Source of the DNA: Palsa-504 sp963742795
Lineage (GTDB): Bacteria; Actinomycetota; Actinomycetes; Streptosporangiales; Streptosporangiaceae
Reading direction: 5' to 3'
NCBI GenBank assembly: GCA_963742795.1
Contig: CAVUNL010000025.1
Span: 186,001 to 250,000, forward strand
DNA: 64,000 nucleotides
Shown here: piece after piece, positions 9,121 to 18,157 of the stretch
Numbering within the stretch: the stretch's first letter is position 1
Layout: each line of letters begins with the position of its first letter
The notes under the pieces: generated by a model
Database searches by the model: none
What the model was told of the DNA's origin: nothing
What the model saw: the letters and a program-made list of their open reading frames with translations, nothing else
Position numbers and translations under genes: made by a program

Positions 9121-9381
9121 GTGGAAGTGAAGATCGGGATTCATTCGGTGCCGCGGGAGCTGGTGGTGGAGACGGACACGCCGGCCGAGGAAGTGGAGCG
9201 CCTGTTGTCAGCCGCCTTGGAAAAGGGCGAGCACGCGGTGTTCGCGCTCTCGGTGGCCAAGGGCGGGCGGGTCCTGGTGCCGGCCGACAAGATCGCCTAC
9301 GTGGAGTTCGGCGCGCCCGAGGCGCGGCGGGTCGGTTTCGGCAACATCGCGTTAGGTCCTGCTGTCATCGGCCGGGCCTGA
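9121..9381 (+). CDS. DUF3107 domain-containing protein
   Basis: An 86-residue acidic soluble protein matching the actinobacterial DUF3107 family (mycobacterial TB9.4/Rv3208A). It begins MEVKIGIHSVPRELVVET and has a central VLVPADKIAYVEFG. It starts GTG at 9121, 16 bases after the TetR stop, so the two are likely co-transcribed. No catalytic motif is visible and function is unknown. The 285 bases that follow hold no convincing gene; they would be the leader of the helicase. Confidence 0.85.
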   Translation: MEVKIGIHSVPRELVVETDTPAEEVERLLSAALEKGEHAVFALSVAKGGRVLVPADKIAYVEFGAPEARRVGFGNIALGPAVIGRA

Positions 9382-9666
9382 CCAAGGGCTCGGGCCTGCC
9401 CTGGTATTGTGGATAACGACTGATCAAGGAATGACATAACCAAAGGTCGTGTTATCCAGTCAGCTGCTGTTTACGCCGGGCTTCATCGTCCGGCCTCCCT
9501 GGGGGGGAACCCGAGGGAACGGCAGCGTCCCAACGACGGTAGCGGGCTCCCGGGCGCGCGCCGCGCCGGATTACGGCGCACGGCGGCACCTGGTCGCAGC
9601 TCGCCTCGTGGCGGGTCGCTGCAGGCAGCTTGCAGACATGACGGGCTCGCTTCCGGAACAGGCCGG

Positions 9667-11244
9667 GTGGGCCATGATGAAGGACGGCAAGCCCTGACCA
9701 CTCAGACTTCGACCGGGGACACGACAGAGGCTTCTTCTGGGGCTTCTTCTGGCTCCCATGCGGTCCCGTTCAGCGATTTCGGCATCAGTGAGGCGATCTG
9801 CTCGGGCCTGGCGGCCGCGGGCATCCTCACCACGTTCCCGATCCAGGCGCTGAGCCTTCCGATCGCCCTGCGCGGGCAGGACATCATCGGGCAGGCCAGG
9901 ACCGGCACCGGGAAGACGCTGGCGTTCGGCATCCCGCTGCTGGAACTGATCGACGACGGCCCGAAGGGCGCCCCGCGGGCGCTCGTCGTGGTGCCGACCC
10001 GGGAACTGGCCATCCAGGTCGCGGACGACCTGCGCACCGCCGCGGTCAACATGCGAGCCAGGGTGGTGACCGTGTACGGCGGCCGGGCCTACGAGCCGCA
10101 GATCGACGCGCTGGCCGCCGGGGTCGACATCGTCGTCGGCACCCCGGGACGGCTGCTCGACCTGGCCCAGCGCCGGCATCTGGACCTGAGCGCGGTACAG
10201 GCCCTGGTGCTCGACGAGGCGGACAAGATGCTCGACCTCGGCTTCCTGCCCGACGTGGAGCGCATCATCCGGCTCACCCCGGACGGCCGGCAGACGATGC
10301 TGTTCTCCGCGACCATGCCGTCGGAGGTCGTCACGCTGGCCCGCCGTCACATGCGGCAGGCGACCAACGTGCGGGCCGAGGGTGACGACGAGAGCGCGCC
10401 GCCTCCCGGCACGCGCCAGCACGTCTTCCGGGCCCACCAGATGGACAAGATCGAGGTGCTGGCCCGGTTGCTGCAGGCCAGGGACCGGGGCCTGACGATG
10501 GTGTTCTGCCAGACCAAGCGTGCGGCCGACCAGGTCGCGACGGCGCTGGCCAGCCGGGGTTTCGCGGTCGCGACCGTGCACGGCGACCTGGGTCAGGGCC
10601 AGCGGGAGCGCGCGTTGCGCGCGTTCCGCACCGGCAAGGTGGACGTGCTCACCGCCACCGAGGTGGCCGCCCGCGGGCTCGACGTGGACGACGTCACGCA
10701 CGTGGTGAACTACGAATGCCCGGATGACGAGAAGACCTACGTGCACCGCATCGGCCGGACCGGCCGGGCCGGGAAACCGGGCGTCGCGGTCACGTTCGTC
10801 GACTGGCGGGACATGCACCGCTGGAAGCTCATCAACGATGCCCTGGGCCTCGGCCAGCCCGAACCCGAGGAGACGTACTCCACCTCCGAGCACCTGTACA
10901 CCCAGCTCGACATCCCGCGCGAGGCAACCGGGACGCTGCCGCGCGCGATGCGCGACCGGGCCGGGCTCGAGGCCGAGGCGGTGGAGGACATCGGCGAGAC
11001 CGGCCGGATCCGCACCCCGCGCGCCACCCCGCGCGCCCGGCGCGGGCGCGGCTCGTCGGACCGGGCCGGCGCGTCCGGTCGCGACGGTACGTCTGGCCGC
11101 GGCGCGTCTGGTCGCAGTGCCGGTCTGGCGGCCGAGGATGCCCCGAAGGCGGCCAGCTCGCGGCGGCGGCGCCGGACCCGGTCGGGCCGGGAGATCGGGC
11201 CGGCCCAGGACCAGCCGGAGGCACCCCGCCGCAAGGCCTCCTGA
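9667..11244 (+). CDS. DEAD/DEAH box ATP-dependent RNA helicase
   Basis: An RhlE-like RNA helicase of about 515-525 residues that remodels structured RNA in ribosome assembly or mRNA decay. Motifs in order: Q-motif phenylalanine/FPIQ, ARTGTGKT (I), PTREL (Ia), TPGRLLD (Ib), VLDEAD (II), SAT (III), ARGLDVDDVTHV (V), HRIGRTGRAG (VI). From about residue 430 the tail is Arg/Ser/Gly-rich and disordered, likely RNA binding. The start is uncertain: GTG 9667 is the first in frame, while a CTG at 9694 lies a suitable distance after AAGGA. Family members usually begin near a TTxxTFxDxG segment just after this point. Confidence 0.92.
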   Translation: MGHDEGRQALTTQTSTGDTTEASSGASSGSHAVPFSDFGISEAICSGLAAAGILTTFPIQALSLPIALRGQDIIGQARTGTGKTLAFGIPLLELIDDGPKGAPRALVVVPTRELAIQVADDLRTAAVNMRARVVTVYGGRAYEPQIDALAAGVDIVVGTPGRLLDLAQRRHLDLSAVQALVLDEADKMLDLGFLPDVERIIRLTPDGRQTMLFSATMPSEVVTLARRHMRQATNVRAEGDDESAPPPGTRQHVFRAHQMDKIEVLARLLQARDRGLTMVFCQTKRAADQVATALASRGFAVATVHGDLGQGQRERALRAFRTGKVDVLTATEVAARGLDVDDVTHVVNYECPDDEKTYVHRIGRTGRAGKPGVAVTFVDWRDMHRWKLINDALGLGQPEPEETYSTSEHLYTQLDIPREATGTLPRAMRDRAGLEAEAVEDIGETGRIRTPRATPRARRGRGSSDRAGASGRDGTSGRGASGRSAGLAAEDAPKAASSRRRRRTRSGREIGPAQDQPEAPRRKAS

Positions 11245-11317
11245 CCCGTGCGGGTCGGGCCGCTCGCAGAGCCTGCTGACAGAGTCTGTTCAACGTCGCC
11301 GGGTAAGGTTCGCCTCT

Positions 11318-12247
11318 GTGAGCACACCAACCTCTCTTGAGTTGCCCGACGGAGTGCGGCCGATCACGGTGCGCACCAGCCGCGGGTCGTTCGCGGCGCT
11401 GGAGGCCGTTCCGGTGTCGGGGGTCTGCGAGCGAGAACCCGCTCTGCTTGTTCCCGGTTACACCGGCAGCAAAGAGGATTTCCTGGCCGTTCTCGGCCAG
11501 CTGGCCGACCACGGTCGCCAGGTGGTCGCGATCGACATGCGCGGCCAGTTCCAGACGCCCGGCCCGGCCGATCCCGACGGCTACGCGCCGTCGGCGATGG
11601 CCGCTGACCTCGCCGGCGTCATCCAGGCCACCGGCGCGAGGCACCTGCTCGGGCACTCCTACGGCGGGCTGGTGACCCGCGAGGCCCTGCTGAGAACCAG
11701 ATCCCAGGACGACATCGAGTCGTTCACGCTGATGAGCTCCGGCCCGTCGGCGCTGACCGGGCCGCGGGCCGAGGAACTGCGCGTCATGCTCACCGCGCTG
11801 GGCGTGGCGGACGGCAGCCTGCCGGACCGGGACACGCTGGCGGCCGGGATCGCCGGCATCTGGCGGGACCACCTGGAACCGCAGGCCGTCGCGGACGGGA
11901 TTCCCGCGCCGATCGTGGCGTTCCTGGGCCGGCGGATGGCCAGCAACGACCCGTACGGCCTGGTGCAGATGGCCCGCCACCTGCTCAGCGCGCCGGATCG
12001 CACCTCGGAGCTGGCCCGGCTGGACCGGTTCGGCATGCTGGTCATCTACGGCGAGGACGACAACTCCTGGTCACCGGCCGCGCAGGAGGCGATGGCCCGG
12101 CGGCTGGGCGCGCGCCGGATCTGCATCCCGGGGGCCTCGCACTCCCCCGCCGTCGAGGCGCCCGCGACCACGGCGATCGCGCTGACCCAGTTCTGGGACG
12201 CGGCCGAGGCGGCGGCGGCGCACGCCGGCAGCGCGCGGATGGCTTAG
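11318..12247 (+). CDS. Alpha/beta-fold hydrolase
   Basis: A 309-residue cytoplasmic alpha/beta hydrolase. It has an oxyanion strand VPGYTGSKEDF, nucleophile elbow GHSYGG, acid region YGEDDNSWSP and catalytic His in PGASHSPAVEAP. It starts GTG at 11318, 73 bases after the helicase stop, in the same direction. Its TAG overlaps the TAA of the convergent nuclease gene (12244-12247). Substrate unknown; haloalkane-dehalogenase/epoxide-hydrolase-like and esterase members share this pattern. Confidence 0.86.
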   Translation: MSTPTSLELPDGVRPITVRTSRGSFAALEAVPVSGVCEREPALLVPGYTGSKEDFLAVLGQLADHGRQVVAIDMRGQFQTPGPADPDGYAPSAMAADLAGVIQATGARHLLGHSYGGLVTREALLRTRSQDDIESFTLMSSGPSALTGPRAEELRVMLTALGVADGSLPDRDTLAAGIAGIWRDHLEPQAVADGIPAPIVAFLGRRMASNDPYGLVQMARHLLSAPDRTSELARLDRFGMLVIYGEDDNSWSPAAQEAMARRLGARRICIPGASHSPAVEAPATTAIALTQFWDAAEAAAAHAGSARMA

Positions 12248-13101
12248 GAGCTCAGCCCGTCCCAGGGGCGCCGGGTGATGGCGGCGGCGGTGCCCTCCGG
12301 GCAGTGCCGCAGGTAGTCACACCAGCCGCAGGAGGCGCTGGGGCGCGGCGGGAACACCTCGTCGTACCGCTCGGCGGGCAGGCCGTCCCGCAACTGCTCG
12401 TCAGCCGCGGCGCACTCCTGCGCGATGTCCTCGGCCCGGCTCAGGTGCCGGGCCAGCGACGCGTCAGAGTGCGACCAGGCCACCACCTGCCCGGACGGCA
12501 GGTGGTGCAGCTCGACCCGGTGGCAGGGGCGCCGGAGGACCCGGCTGGCGGCCAGCGCGTACAGGGCCAGGGCCATCGAGCCGCGCGCGTCGTCCACGGT
12601 GAGCAGGTGCCGCCCGGTCTTGTAGTCGACCACGACCAGCTCGGTGCCCGCGGAGTCCTCGGCGGGCCGGGCGTCCAGCCGGTCGATCCGGCCGGAGAAC
12701 GCGATCGTGTCCGTGCGGGTGGCCACGGTCCGTTCCACCCCGAGCGGCTCGTCGGCCGGGTCCAGGTGGGCGACGTACCCCTGCACCATCTCGATGGCGT
12801 GCTCCCGGCAGCGCACCGACTGGGTCTCGTCGGCGAAACCCTCGTCGATCCAGCCGCGGTCGACGAGCCGGCCTGCGGCGGCCACGGTGCGTTCGGCCAG
12901 CGGCAGCCGCCACCAGCCGGCCAGCGCGTTGTGGATGCTGGCCCCGAGGCTGTTGTGGGCCCAGGGCGGGCCCTTGGGCGGCGGCGGGCGGTCCAGGTAG
13001 CTCATCCGGTACCGGCGGGGGCAGTCCAGCCAGGCCGAAAGGCGCGTCGGCGTGCACGGGTACAGCCGGCGCGGCATCCCCTCGAAGCCCAGCTGCTCCA
13101 C
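12244..13101 (-). CDS. RecB-family PD-(D/E)XK nuclease
   Basis: A 285-residue single-domain nuclease of the RecB/Cas4-like PD-(D/E)XK group. It begins with the Cys-containing TPTRLSAWLDCPRRYRM. The active site is GRIDRLD (Asp) followed by VVVDYKTGR (D-x-K). The C-terminus has CGWCDYLRHC, so with the N-terminal Cys it can ligate a 4Fe-4S cluster. GTG at 13101 (then EQLGFEGMPRR) matches related proteins; ATG 13077 is the alternative. It lies 13 bases after the MBL gene in the same orientation. A role in DNA end processing is inferred from the family. Confidence 0.85.
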   Translation of the reverse strand: MEQLGFEGMPRRLYPCTPTRLSAWLDCPRRYRMSYLDRPPPPKGPPWAHNSLGASIHNALAGWWRLPLAERTVAAAGRLVDRGWIDEGFADETQSVRCREHAIEMVQGYVAHLDPADEPLGVERTVATRTDTIAFSGRIDRLDARPAEDSAGTELVVVDYKTGRHLLTVDDARGSMALALYALAASRVLRRPCHRVELHHLPSGQVVAWSHSDASLARHLSRAEDIAQECAAADEQLRDGLPAERYDEVFPPRPSASCGWCDYLRHCPEGTAAAITRRPWDGLSS

Positions 13102-13114
13102 TAGATCTCGCCGG

Positions 13115-13708
13115 CTACGGTCTCGTCGACGCCCACGCGTCGAAGTTCTTCTCGGCGGCCGCGATCGTGGTCTCCTCGCCCTCACCCGGCAGGACACGGG
13201 TGCTGCCGGGCAGGGTCAGCAGGTACTCGCCGATCGCGGTCAGCTGGCTGGCGAAGTCGGGGAACTCGCCGTCGTGCGGCACCGGGCCGTCGGCGGTCAG
13301 GGCGTGCCCGGTGAACACGGCCTCCAGGTCCTCGCAGTACAGGCAGACCGAGCCGGGCGTGTGGCCGGGGGCGTGGATGACCTCGAGCCGGACGTCGGCG
13401 ACCTCGAAGAGCCCGCCGTCGGCCATCTCGATCTCGGCGTCGTCCTCCGGGTACGCGTCCCGCCACCACAGCCGGTCCCGGGGATGCAGCGCCACCGGCG
13501 CCTCGTCGTCCTCGGCCACCTCCAGCGCGGCGGCCACGTGGTCCGGGTGACCGTGCGTGCAGATCACGGCGACCACCTCGCGGTCGCCCACCGCGCCGAG
13601 CACGCCCGCCGGGTCGCGGCCCGGGTCGATGACGATGACCTCCTCGTCATCGCCGATGATCCAGGCGTTGGTCACTTCGGACGACACCCGTTCGATTCGT
13701 GCGGTCAT
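13115..13708 (-). CDS. MBL-fold metallo-hydrolase
   Basis: A 197-residue metallo-beta-lactamase-fold hydrolase of the glyoxalase II-like class. The metal motif THGHPDH, the downstream HAPGHTPGS, and GHAL and LPGEGEE late in the protein fit a binuclear zinc site. No signal peptide is seen. ATG at 13708 matches the family start. The reading frame is open upstream into a MarC-like remnant, so an over-long fusion would be called if that ATG were ignored. The nuclease gene follows 13 bases downstream. Confidence 0.88.
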   Translation of the reverse strand: MTARIERVSSEVTNAWIIGDDEEVIVIDPGRDPAGVLGAVGDREVVAVICTHGHPDHVAAALEVAEDDEAPVALHPRDRLWWRDAYPEDDAEIEMADGGLFEVADVRLEVIHAPGHTPGSVCLYCEDLEAVFTGHALTADGPVPHDGEFPDFASQLTAIGEYLLTLPGSTRVLPGEGEETTIAAAEKNFDAWASTRP

Positions 13709-13779
13709 CGACCGAGTCCTTCCTGTATCGCTGGTCCGCCGACCCTTCCTACCACAGGAGCCCGAGCGGTCAGGCCCAA

Positions 13780-13990
13780 TGAATAAAGCACTGTGGGCGA
13801 AGGCGATGGCGGAGTTCGCGACGAGCTGGACCGCGATGGCGGCCAGCAGCAGCCCGGCGATCCTGGTCACCAGCTCGACGCCGTTGTCGGTCAGCAGCCG
13901 GTGGATGACCAGGGCGAAGCGCATGGCCAGCCAGACCGCCAGGGGCACCGCGGCCATCGCTCCGGCCAGGGCGAACCCGTCGGAACCCGG
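13780..13990 (-). pseudogene. MarC-family membrane protein, 3' remnant
   Basis: After a TAA at 13990 the minus strand encodes about 60 residues ending the MarC/UPF0056 fold, including HRLLTDNGVELVTRIAGLL and LAAIAVQLVANSAIAF. This corresponds to the last two membrane helices of a protein normally near 200 residues. The first two thirds are missing, and the frame runs into the MBL gene without a stop. It abuts the stop of the next gene upstream, suggesting a deletion joined two loci here. Confidence 0.65.
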
Positions 13991-14422
13991 TTACCGGACG
14001 CGGCGGCGCAGGGCACGGAGCAGGGGCAGGGCGGCGAAGTAGGTGCCGGCCAGGGAGCTGGCGCCGATGCCGAGGTCGACCGAGATCCGGCCCTGCTTGG
14101 CCCAGTAGACGTCCTTGAGGTCCAGGAGCAGCGCGAACTCATCGACGATGAGGGCCAGCCCGGTGCCGTAGGCCAGGGCCACGGCCGGGTGCCGGCGCCG
14201 GGCGTCCTCGCCGTGTACGGCGATGCCGCCGACGCTGCTGACCATGCCGATGCCCCACATGTAGTGGTGCAGGTGCGCGCCGCCGACGCTCAGGTTACGG
14301 AACGGGCCCTTGCCGTCCTTGATGCTGTAGGTGATGCCCCGGACGGCGCCGAACGTGGTGGTGAAGGCGAGCCAGCTGAGCAGTGCGGACCGCTGCCGCG
14401 GGTCCAGTTCCTCGTGGAACAC
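13991..14422 (-). CDS. Conserved actinobacterial integral membrane protein
   Basis: A 143-residue membrane protein with about four hydrophobic segments. It carries a His-rich motif GGAHLHHYMWGIG and a later DEFALLLDLKDVYWAKQGR, which match a conserved but uncharacterised actinobacterial membrane family. The start is GTG at 14422 with no clear ribosome site, so it could begin elsewhere. Function unknown. Its stop directly borders the MarC remnant. Confidence 0.7.
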   Translation of the reverse strand: MFHEELDPRQRSALLSWLAFTTTFGAVRGITYSIKDGKGPFRNLSVGGAHLHHYMWGIGMVSSVGGIAVHGEDARRRHPAVALAYGTGLALIVDEFALLLDLKDVYWAKQGRISVDLGIGASSLAGTYFAALPLLRALRRRVR

Positions 14423-14485
14423 GCGTGCGGACGTCTTTGCCGAGCGAGGATGTGATGGCCATTGGGGAACAATACCGGTCGGGTT

Positions 14486-15336
14486 TCAGCCGCTCCGGAC
14501 CGGCTGGGACCCGGTGGCCTGGGCGATCAGGCGCTCGTACGCGCCGGGCGCCGCGGTGTACGAGCCGATCCGGTGGCCGGTCAGGCTGCCGTGATCGTCG
14601 CTGCCGCCGGTGGCGATCAGGCCGAGGTCACGGGTGAGGCCGAGCAGGCTGGCCTGCTCGGCCTCTGGCTGGTCGGGGTGGAAGACCTCGACCCCGGCCA
14701 GGCCGGCCGCGGCCAGGCCGGCGATCTGCTCGTCGGTGACCAGCAGATCGCGGTCCGCGCGGGGGTGGGCGAGCGACGGCGACGCCGCCGGCCGCGCGGA
14801 CCAGGCCGATCGCGCGGGCCGGGTTCGAGCGCGTACCGGTCGACGTAGGCGCGGCCGCCGTCGGCGATCCAGTCCCGGGTGAACGCCTGATCGGGCGAGG
14901 CGATGGCCCCGCTGGCCGCCATCGCGCGGGCGATGTGCGGCGCGGCCGACCACGGCCGACCCGGCGATGGCGGCGACATCATCCCAGGTGATGGGGACGC
15001 CCAGGTCGATCAGCCGGTCCACCATGGCCCGGGCGCGCAGCACGCGGTCATCGCGGATGCGCCGGTGTTTCCGCGGCCAGGTCCGGATCGTCCGGGTCGA
15101 ACAGGTAGGCCAGCAGGTGCAAGCTGCGATCCGTCGAGGCGGCACGACAGTTCCATGCCCGGCACCAGGGTCAGGGACTCGGGCAGCGCCCGGCGGGCCT
15201 GCGCGTGCCCGGCCACCGTGTCGTGGTCGGTCAGCGCCACCACGTCCAGTCCGGCCCGGGCGGCGCGGCTCATCACCTCCGCCGGAGGATCGGTCCCGTC
15301 GGAGGCGTTGCTGTGCACATGCAGGTCGGCGCGCAC
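14486..15336 (-). pseudogene. PHP-domain phosphoesterase, five frameshifts
   Basis: Homologue of actinobacterial PHP metal-dependent phosphoesterases (RNase AM/nucleoside bisphosphatase type, about 285 residues). The N-terminus (GTG 15336) has metal motifs DLHVHSNASDG and LTDHD, then GMELSC. The later pieces lie in different frames: IRDDRVLRARAMVDRLI, SPDQAFTRDWIADGG, LAHPRADRDLLV and GGSDDHGSLTGH. Single extra bases near 15133, 15071, 14939, 14823 and 14773 account for all the shifts. This is too many for one polymorphism: either a decayed gene or poor-quality sequence. Confidence 0.75.
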
Positions 15337-15374
15337 CTGGTCCAGTGTAAGACATGCTGGCTGTGGGCCTGACT

Positions 15375-16044
15375 TCAGGCGGCGGGCAGGCGAGGCGAGG
15401 GGGCCCCGTAGGGCAGGTCGAGGTCCATGCCGGGGTCTCGCAGGTCACGCAGCCCGATCGGCTCGATCAGCAGGATGCCCGCGGTCTCCGGCCAGAGCAC
15501 GACCCACAGCCAGTGACCCTTGATCTCGCCGGCGAACACGGCGCGGTCCGGCGAATCGACCTGCCACAGCGGGAAGTCATGTTTGCCGAACGACGCCGTG
15601 GCGACGGGCGGCGCGGACGCGAAACCCGCCCCGGGGTCGACGGCGTCCAGGCCGGCCACCGCCGCGCCCAGGCCGATGCCCGGTTCCTCGGCGACGACCA
15701 GCATGTCGGCGGGCCCGCCCACCGGGTTCGGGCCGGACAGCGCGACCGCGCAGGCGCGCGTGCCGGTCCGCTCGTCGCCGGCCCCGGCGAAGCCCGGTGA
15801 CCAGCCAGCCGGCCGGGAGCGGCCAGGGCAGCCAGACCGGAACGCCCGCGGTGCGGAGCAGCCCGTCCAGGCCTTCCCGGGACGGGCTGAAGGCGGGCAG
15901 CAAGGGGTGGACCTCGCCATGCCAGTCACAGCGCCAGGCACTGGACCACGCGGTCGGCTCCCGGACGGGCTTGCCGCACCGCGGGCAGGCGGCTGGCGAA
16001 TGACGGTGGCTTTCCAGGCCCACGCTCACCTCATCGCCGATCAC
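15375..16044 (-). CDS. DUF6758-like conserved protein (frameshifted)
   Basis: About 222 residues when corrected. The N-terminus holds a zinc-ribbon-like CPRCGKPV...WRCDWHG. It is followed by VPVWLPWPLPAGWLVTG and, after a one-base insertion near 15796, by ERTGTRACAVALSGPNP, DMLVVAEEPGIGLG, FPLWQVDS and WLWVVLWPE. This pattern resembles an uncharacterised actinobacterial family annotated DUF6758. No transmembrane segment. Start at 16044 is provisional. Located between the PHP gene and the secreted-protein array. Confidence 0.68.
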
Positions 16045-16106
16045 GTTGGGTTGTTATGGCGGCGTTCTTACCCCGTTCGCGGGCAGACCATGCAGGTGAG
16101 CATGAC

Positions 16107-16140
16107 AGTGGCGCCGGTCCTCAGCGAGACCGGCGCCACT
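16107..16140 (-). terminator. Terminator after secreted-protein copy 1
   Basis: AGTGGCGCCGGT pairs perfectly with ACCGGCGCCACT, a 12-bp GC-rich stem with a 10-base loop, 16 bases past the stop at 16157. The other three copies have matching hairpins at the same place. Confidence 0.75.
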
Positions 16141-16156
16141 TGTGAGCAGAAACGGG

Positions 16157-16843
16157 TTACGGCAGAACGCCGAAGTTGGCGCCCCACATCTGGTTGTCGA
16201 AGACGGTGCCGTTGGAGTACTTGGACAGCGTCCAGGTGGTGAGCTGCGGCCGCGGGTTGTCCGTCGGGTACGCGCCACCGCCCGGGTAGTTCAGCACGTA
16301 CGGGTGGGAGAAGTTGGTGTCCGAGCCGTTGATCAGCGGGACGAAGAAGCCCTTGATCGTGTCGTAGGAGTCCGCGACCCAGATCGTCTTGGAGGAGACG
16401 CCGCACGGCTCGAGCGCCACCTTGGTGCCGTCCGCGGCGGTGCTGCCGACGCCGACGCAGTAGCCGCTCTTCACGCCATTGGGCGTGTACTGGATCTCGT
16501 AGGCGGTGAACTTGGAGTAGTGCAGGTTCAGCGCGGCGCTCACCAGGCCGGCCTTGTAGAAGTCGCCCACCGTGCCCTGGTTCGAGATGGTGAAGTCTTC
16601 CGCCGGGTCGTGGTTGCTGGTCTGCCACAAGATGATGGGCTGCCCGGCCTGGGCCTTCTGCTGGAACACATCGAGCACGAAGGCCGGGTGCTTGTGGGTA
16701 CCGAACTCGCGGCTGAAGATGTCGATGCAGTGGTGACCGCACGGCGGGGTGGCCGCGTTCGCGGTGAGCGTCCCCGCTGCGCCGAGGCCGCCGACCATGG
16801 TCAGCGTGGCCGCAGCCGCGAAGATCTTGCTCTTCATGGACAT
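16157..16843 (-). CDS. Secreted protein of a four-copy tandem family, copy 1
   Basis: A 228-residue exported protein. It starts MSMKSKIFAAAATLTMVG with signal cleavage predicted after TANA-A. The mature region has CGHHC at its N-terminus, QPIILWQTSNHDPAEDF, the pair YCVGVG...LEPCGVSSKTIW, then PLINGSDTNFSHP and a C-terminal NQMWGANFG. The Cys pair with a W, and the QxW-like end, loosely recall ricin-type beta-trefoils, but this is not established. It is about 55-65% similar to copies 2-4 by eye and lacks their Cys-bearing insert. It has its own terminator and leader hairpin, so it is probably a separate transcript. Function not recognised. Confidence 0.85.
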   Translation of the reverse strand: MSMKSKIFAAAATLTMVGGLGAAGTLTANAATPPCGHHCIDIFSREFGTHKHPAFVLDVFQQKAQAGQPIILWQTSNHDPAEDFTISNQGTVGDFYKAGLVSAALNLHYSKFTAYEIQYTPNGVKSGYCVGVGSTAADGTKVALEPCGVSSKTIWVADSYDTIKGFFVPLINGSDTNFSHPYVLNYPGGGAYPTDNPRPQLTTWTLSKYSNGTVFDNQMWGANFGVLP

Positions 16844-16867
16844 GTTTGCCTGTTCCTCCTCGGGACT

Positions 16868-16892
16868 GCGGTCGTGCCCCGTGCACGACCGC
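16868..16892 (-). promoter_or_regulatory. 5'-leader hairpin, copy 1
   Basis: GCGGTCGTGC pairs with GCACGACCGC (10 bp, 5-base loop), 24 bases upstream of ATG 16843 and just before AGGAGG. Position and shape match hairpins in copies 2-4, but most stem bases differ in a pair-preserving way. Confidence 0.7.
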
Positions 16893-16992
16893 TGAGCCGG
16901 GCAGGGGCGGCTGACCCGATGGCTCATATGTAGGGACGCAGCATGTGCTGCCGAGGTTGTCACATTTCGTGTCTTGGTGTCCGTACATGACA

Positions 16993-17024
16993 GTGACGCC
17001 GGCCCCCGTGGGGGCCGGCGTCAC
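16993..17024 (-). terminator. Terminator after secreted-protein copy 2
   Basis: GTGACGCCGGCCCC pairs with GGGGCCGGCGTCAC (14 bp, 4-base loop), 30 bases beyond the copy 2 stop. Near-identical to those of copies 3 and 4. Confidence 0.78.
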
Positions 17025-17053
17025 CGGGTTACTCAGGGTGTGAACTCAGGCTC

Positions 17054-17858
17054 CTACTTGAGCTGCCCGAAGGTCGCGCCCCAGAGCTGGTTCGAGTTCG
17101 CGCCGGTACCGAAGAGGTTGCCGACGTGGAACGAGAAACCGGTCAGGTTGGTGACGACGAGCTGCGGACGCGGCTTGTCGGTGGGGAAGGAGTTGTTCGG
17201 GTAGGTCAGGACGAACGGCTGGGAGAAGTTGGTGTCCGAGCCGTTGATCAGCGGAATGTACCCGTGCGCCCAGGCGTGGGTGAACGACTGGTCAAGGGTG
17301 TCCAGGACCCACACCGTCTTGGACGACACGCCACACGGCTGCAGCGTCACGCCCTCGCCGCTGAACGCGGTCGCGGCCACGCCCAGGCACAGGCCCGATT
17401 GCACGCCGAACGGCGCGTACTGGTTCTCGAACGCCGGAAGGTCGGAACTCTTCGCCCCGGGGAAGTTGAACCCGGCGATGTTGAACGGGCAGTTCGGGAA
17501 GTTGACCCCGGCGATGCAGCCGTAGTGCAGCGCCAGCGACGGCGACACCAGGCCGGCCGCGAAGAAGTCGGCCACGGTGCCCTGGAACGCCACGGTCCAG
17601 TCCAGCGCCGGGTCGAAGTTGGCGGTGCGGAACAGGATGATCGGCTGACCGGTCCTGCTCGCCCTGCCGCAGGACGTCAACCGCGTAGTTCGGCGAGTGG
17701 TGGGTGCCGAACTGGTAGCTGAACAGGTTGATGCAGGCCGGGCCGCACGACGGCGTGGCCGCCGATGCGGTTCCCGCGCCGAGCGCGCCCGCCGTGCCGA
17801 CGCCGCCGACCAGGGCCAGCGTCGCCGCAACGGAGAGCACCTTGCTCTTGATGGACAT
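17054..17858 (-). CDS. Secreted protein of the tandem family, copy 2 (frameshifted)
   Basis: About 267 residues when corrected, with ATG at 17858. The signal peptide is MSIKSKVLSVAATLALVGG to a GTASA-A cleavage site. The mature part starts TPSCGPACINLFSYQFG and contains the insert YGCIAGVNFPNCPFNIAG, the CLGVAATAF...LQPCGVSSKTVW core, GYIPLINGSDTNFSQP and NQLWGATFGQLK. Near 17660 one extra base after GGCGAGCAGG shifts the frame between VDVLRQGEQ and GQPIILFRTA; copies 3 and 4 read smoothly there. The shift is either an error or a recently broken gene. Leader hairpin at 17881-17907, terminator at 16993-17024. Confidence 0.82.
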
Positions 17859-17880
17859 GGATCGTTCCTCTCTTGGAACC

Positions 17881-17907
17881 CCCAGCCGTGCCCTGCGCAC
17901 GGCTGGG
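17881..17907 (-). promoter_or_regulatory. 5'-leader hairpin, copy 2
   Basis: CCCAGCCGTGC pairs with GCACGGCTGGG (11 bp, 5-base loop), ending 22 bases before ATG 17858; GAGAGGAA lies between. One of four equivalent leader hairpins. Confidence 0.72.
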
Positions 17908-18094
17908 TCGAGCTGGCCCCCGCAGCGCGCGTCGGATTTATTCCCCGATCGCTCGGCACGCTGCCGGCTCGCGGTAGGGCCTGATCAGGACCGCAAGTGC
18001 GGGCCTGATCGGTCTTGCAGTTCCATGAGGGCTTGCGCCCTCCACTATCAGGACGCGTGATGGGCGCAGAAGGTTGACACGCAGGCGAATAACA

Positions 18095-18128
18095 GTGACG
18101 CCGGTCCCCCACAGGGGACCGGCGTCAC
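18095..18128 (-). terminator. Terminator after secreted-protein copy 3
   Basis: GTGACGCCGGTCCCC pairs with GGGGACCGGCGTCAC around a short loop, 29 bases beyond the copy 3 stop. Confidence 0.78.
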
Positions 18129-18157
18129 CAGGTTACTCAGGGTGTGAACTCAGGCTC

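Noticed and set aside
9449..9697. Possible 82-residue gene upstream of the DEAD-box helicase
   Set aside because: Arg/Ala-rich composition, no ribosome site and no recognisable family; more likely helicase leader sequence.
12244..13708. RecB-like nuclease plus MBL hydrolase as a Cas4- or defence-type pair
   Set aside because: Both belong to conserved chromosomal actinobacterial neighbourhoods, and no partner effector or mobile context is present.
13115..13957. Membrane protein-MBL fusion
   Set aside because: The MarC part and the MBL part belong to different families, and the MBL has its own family-typical ATG at 13708; the open frame between is coincidental.
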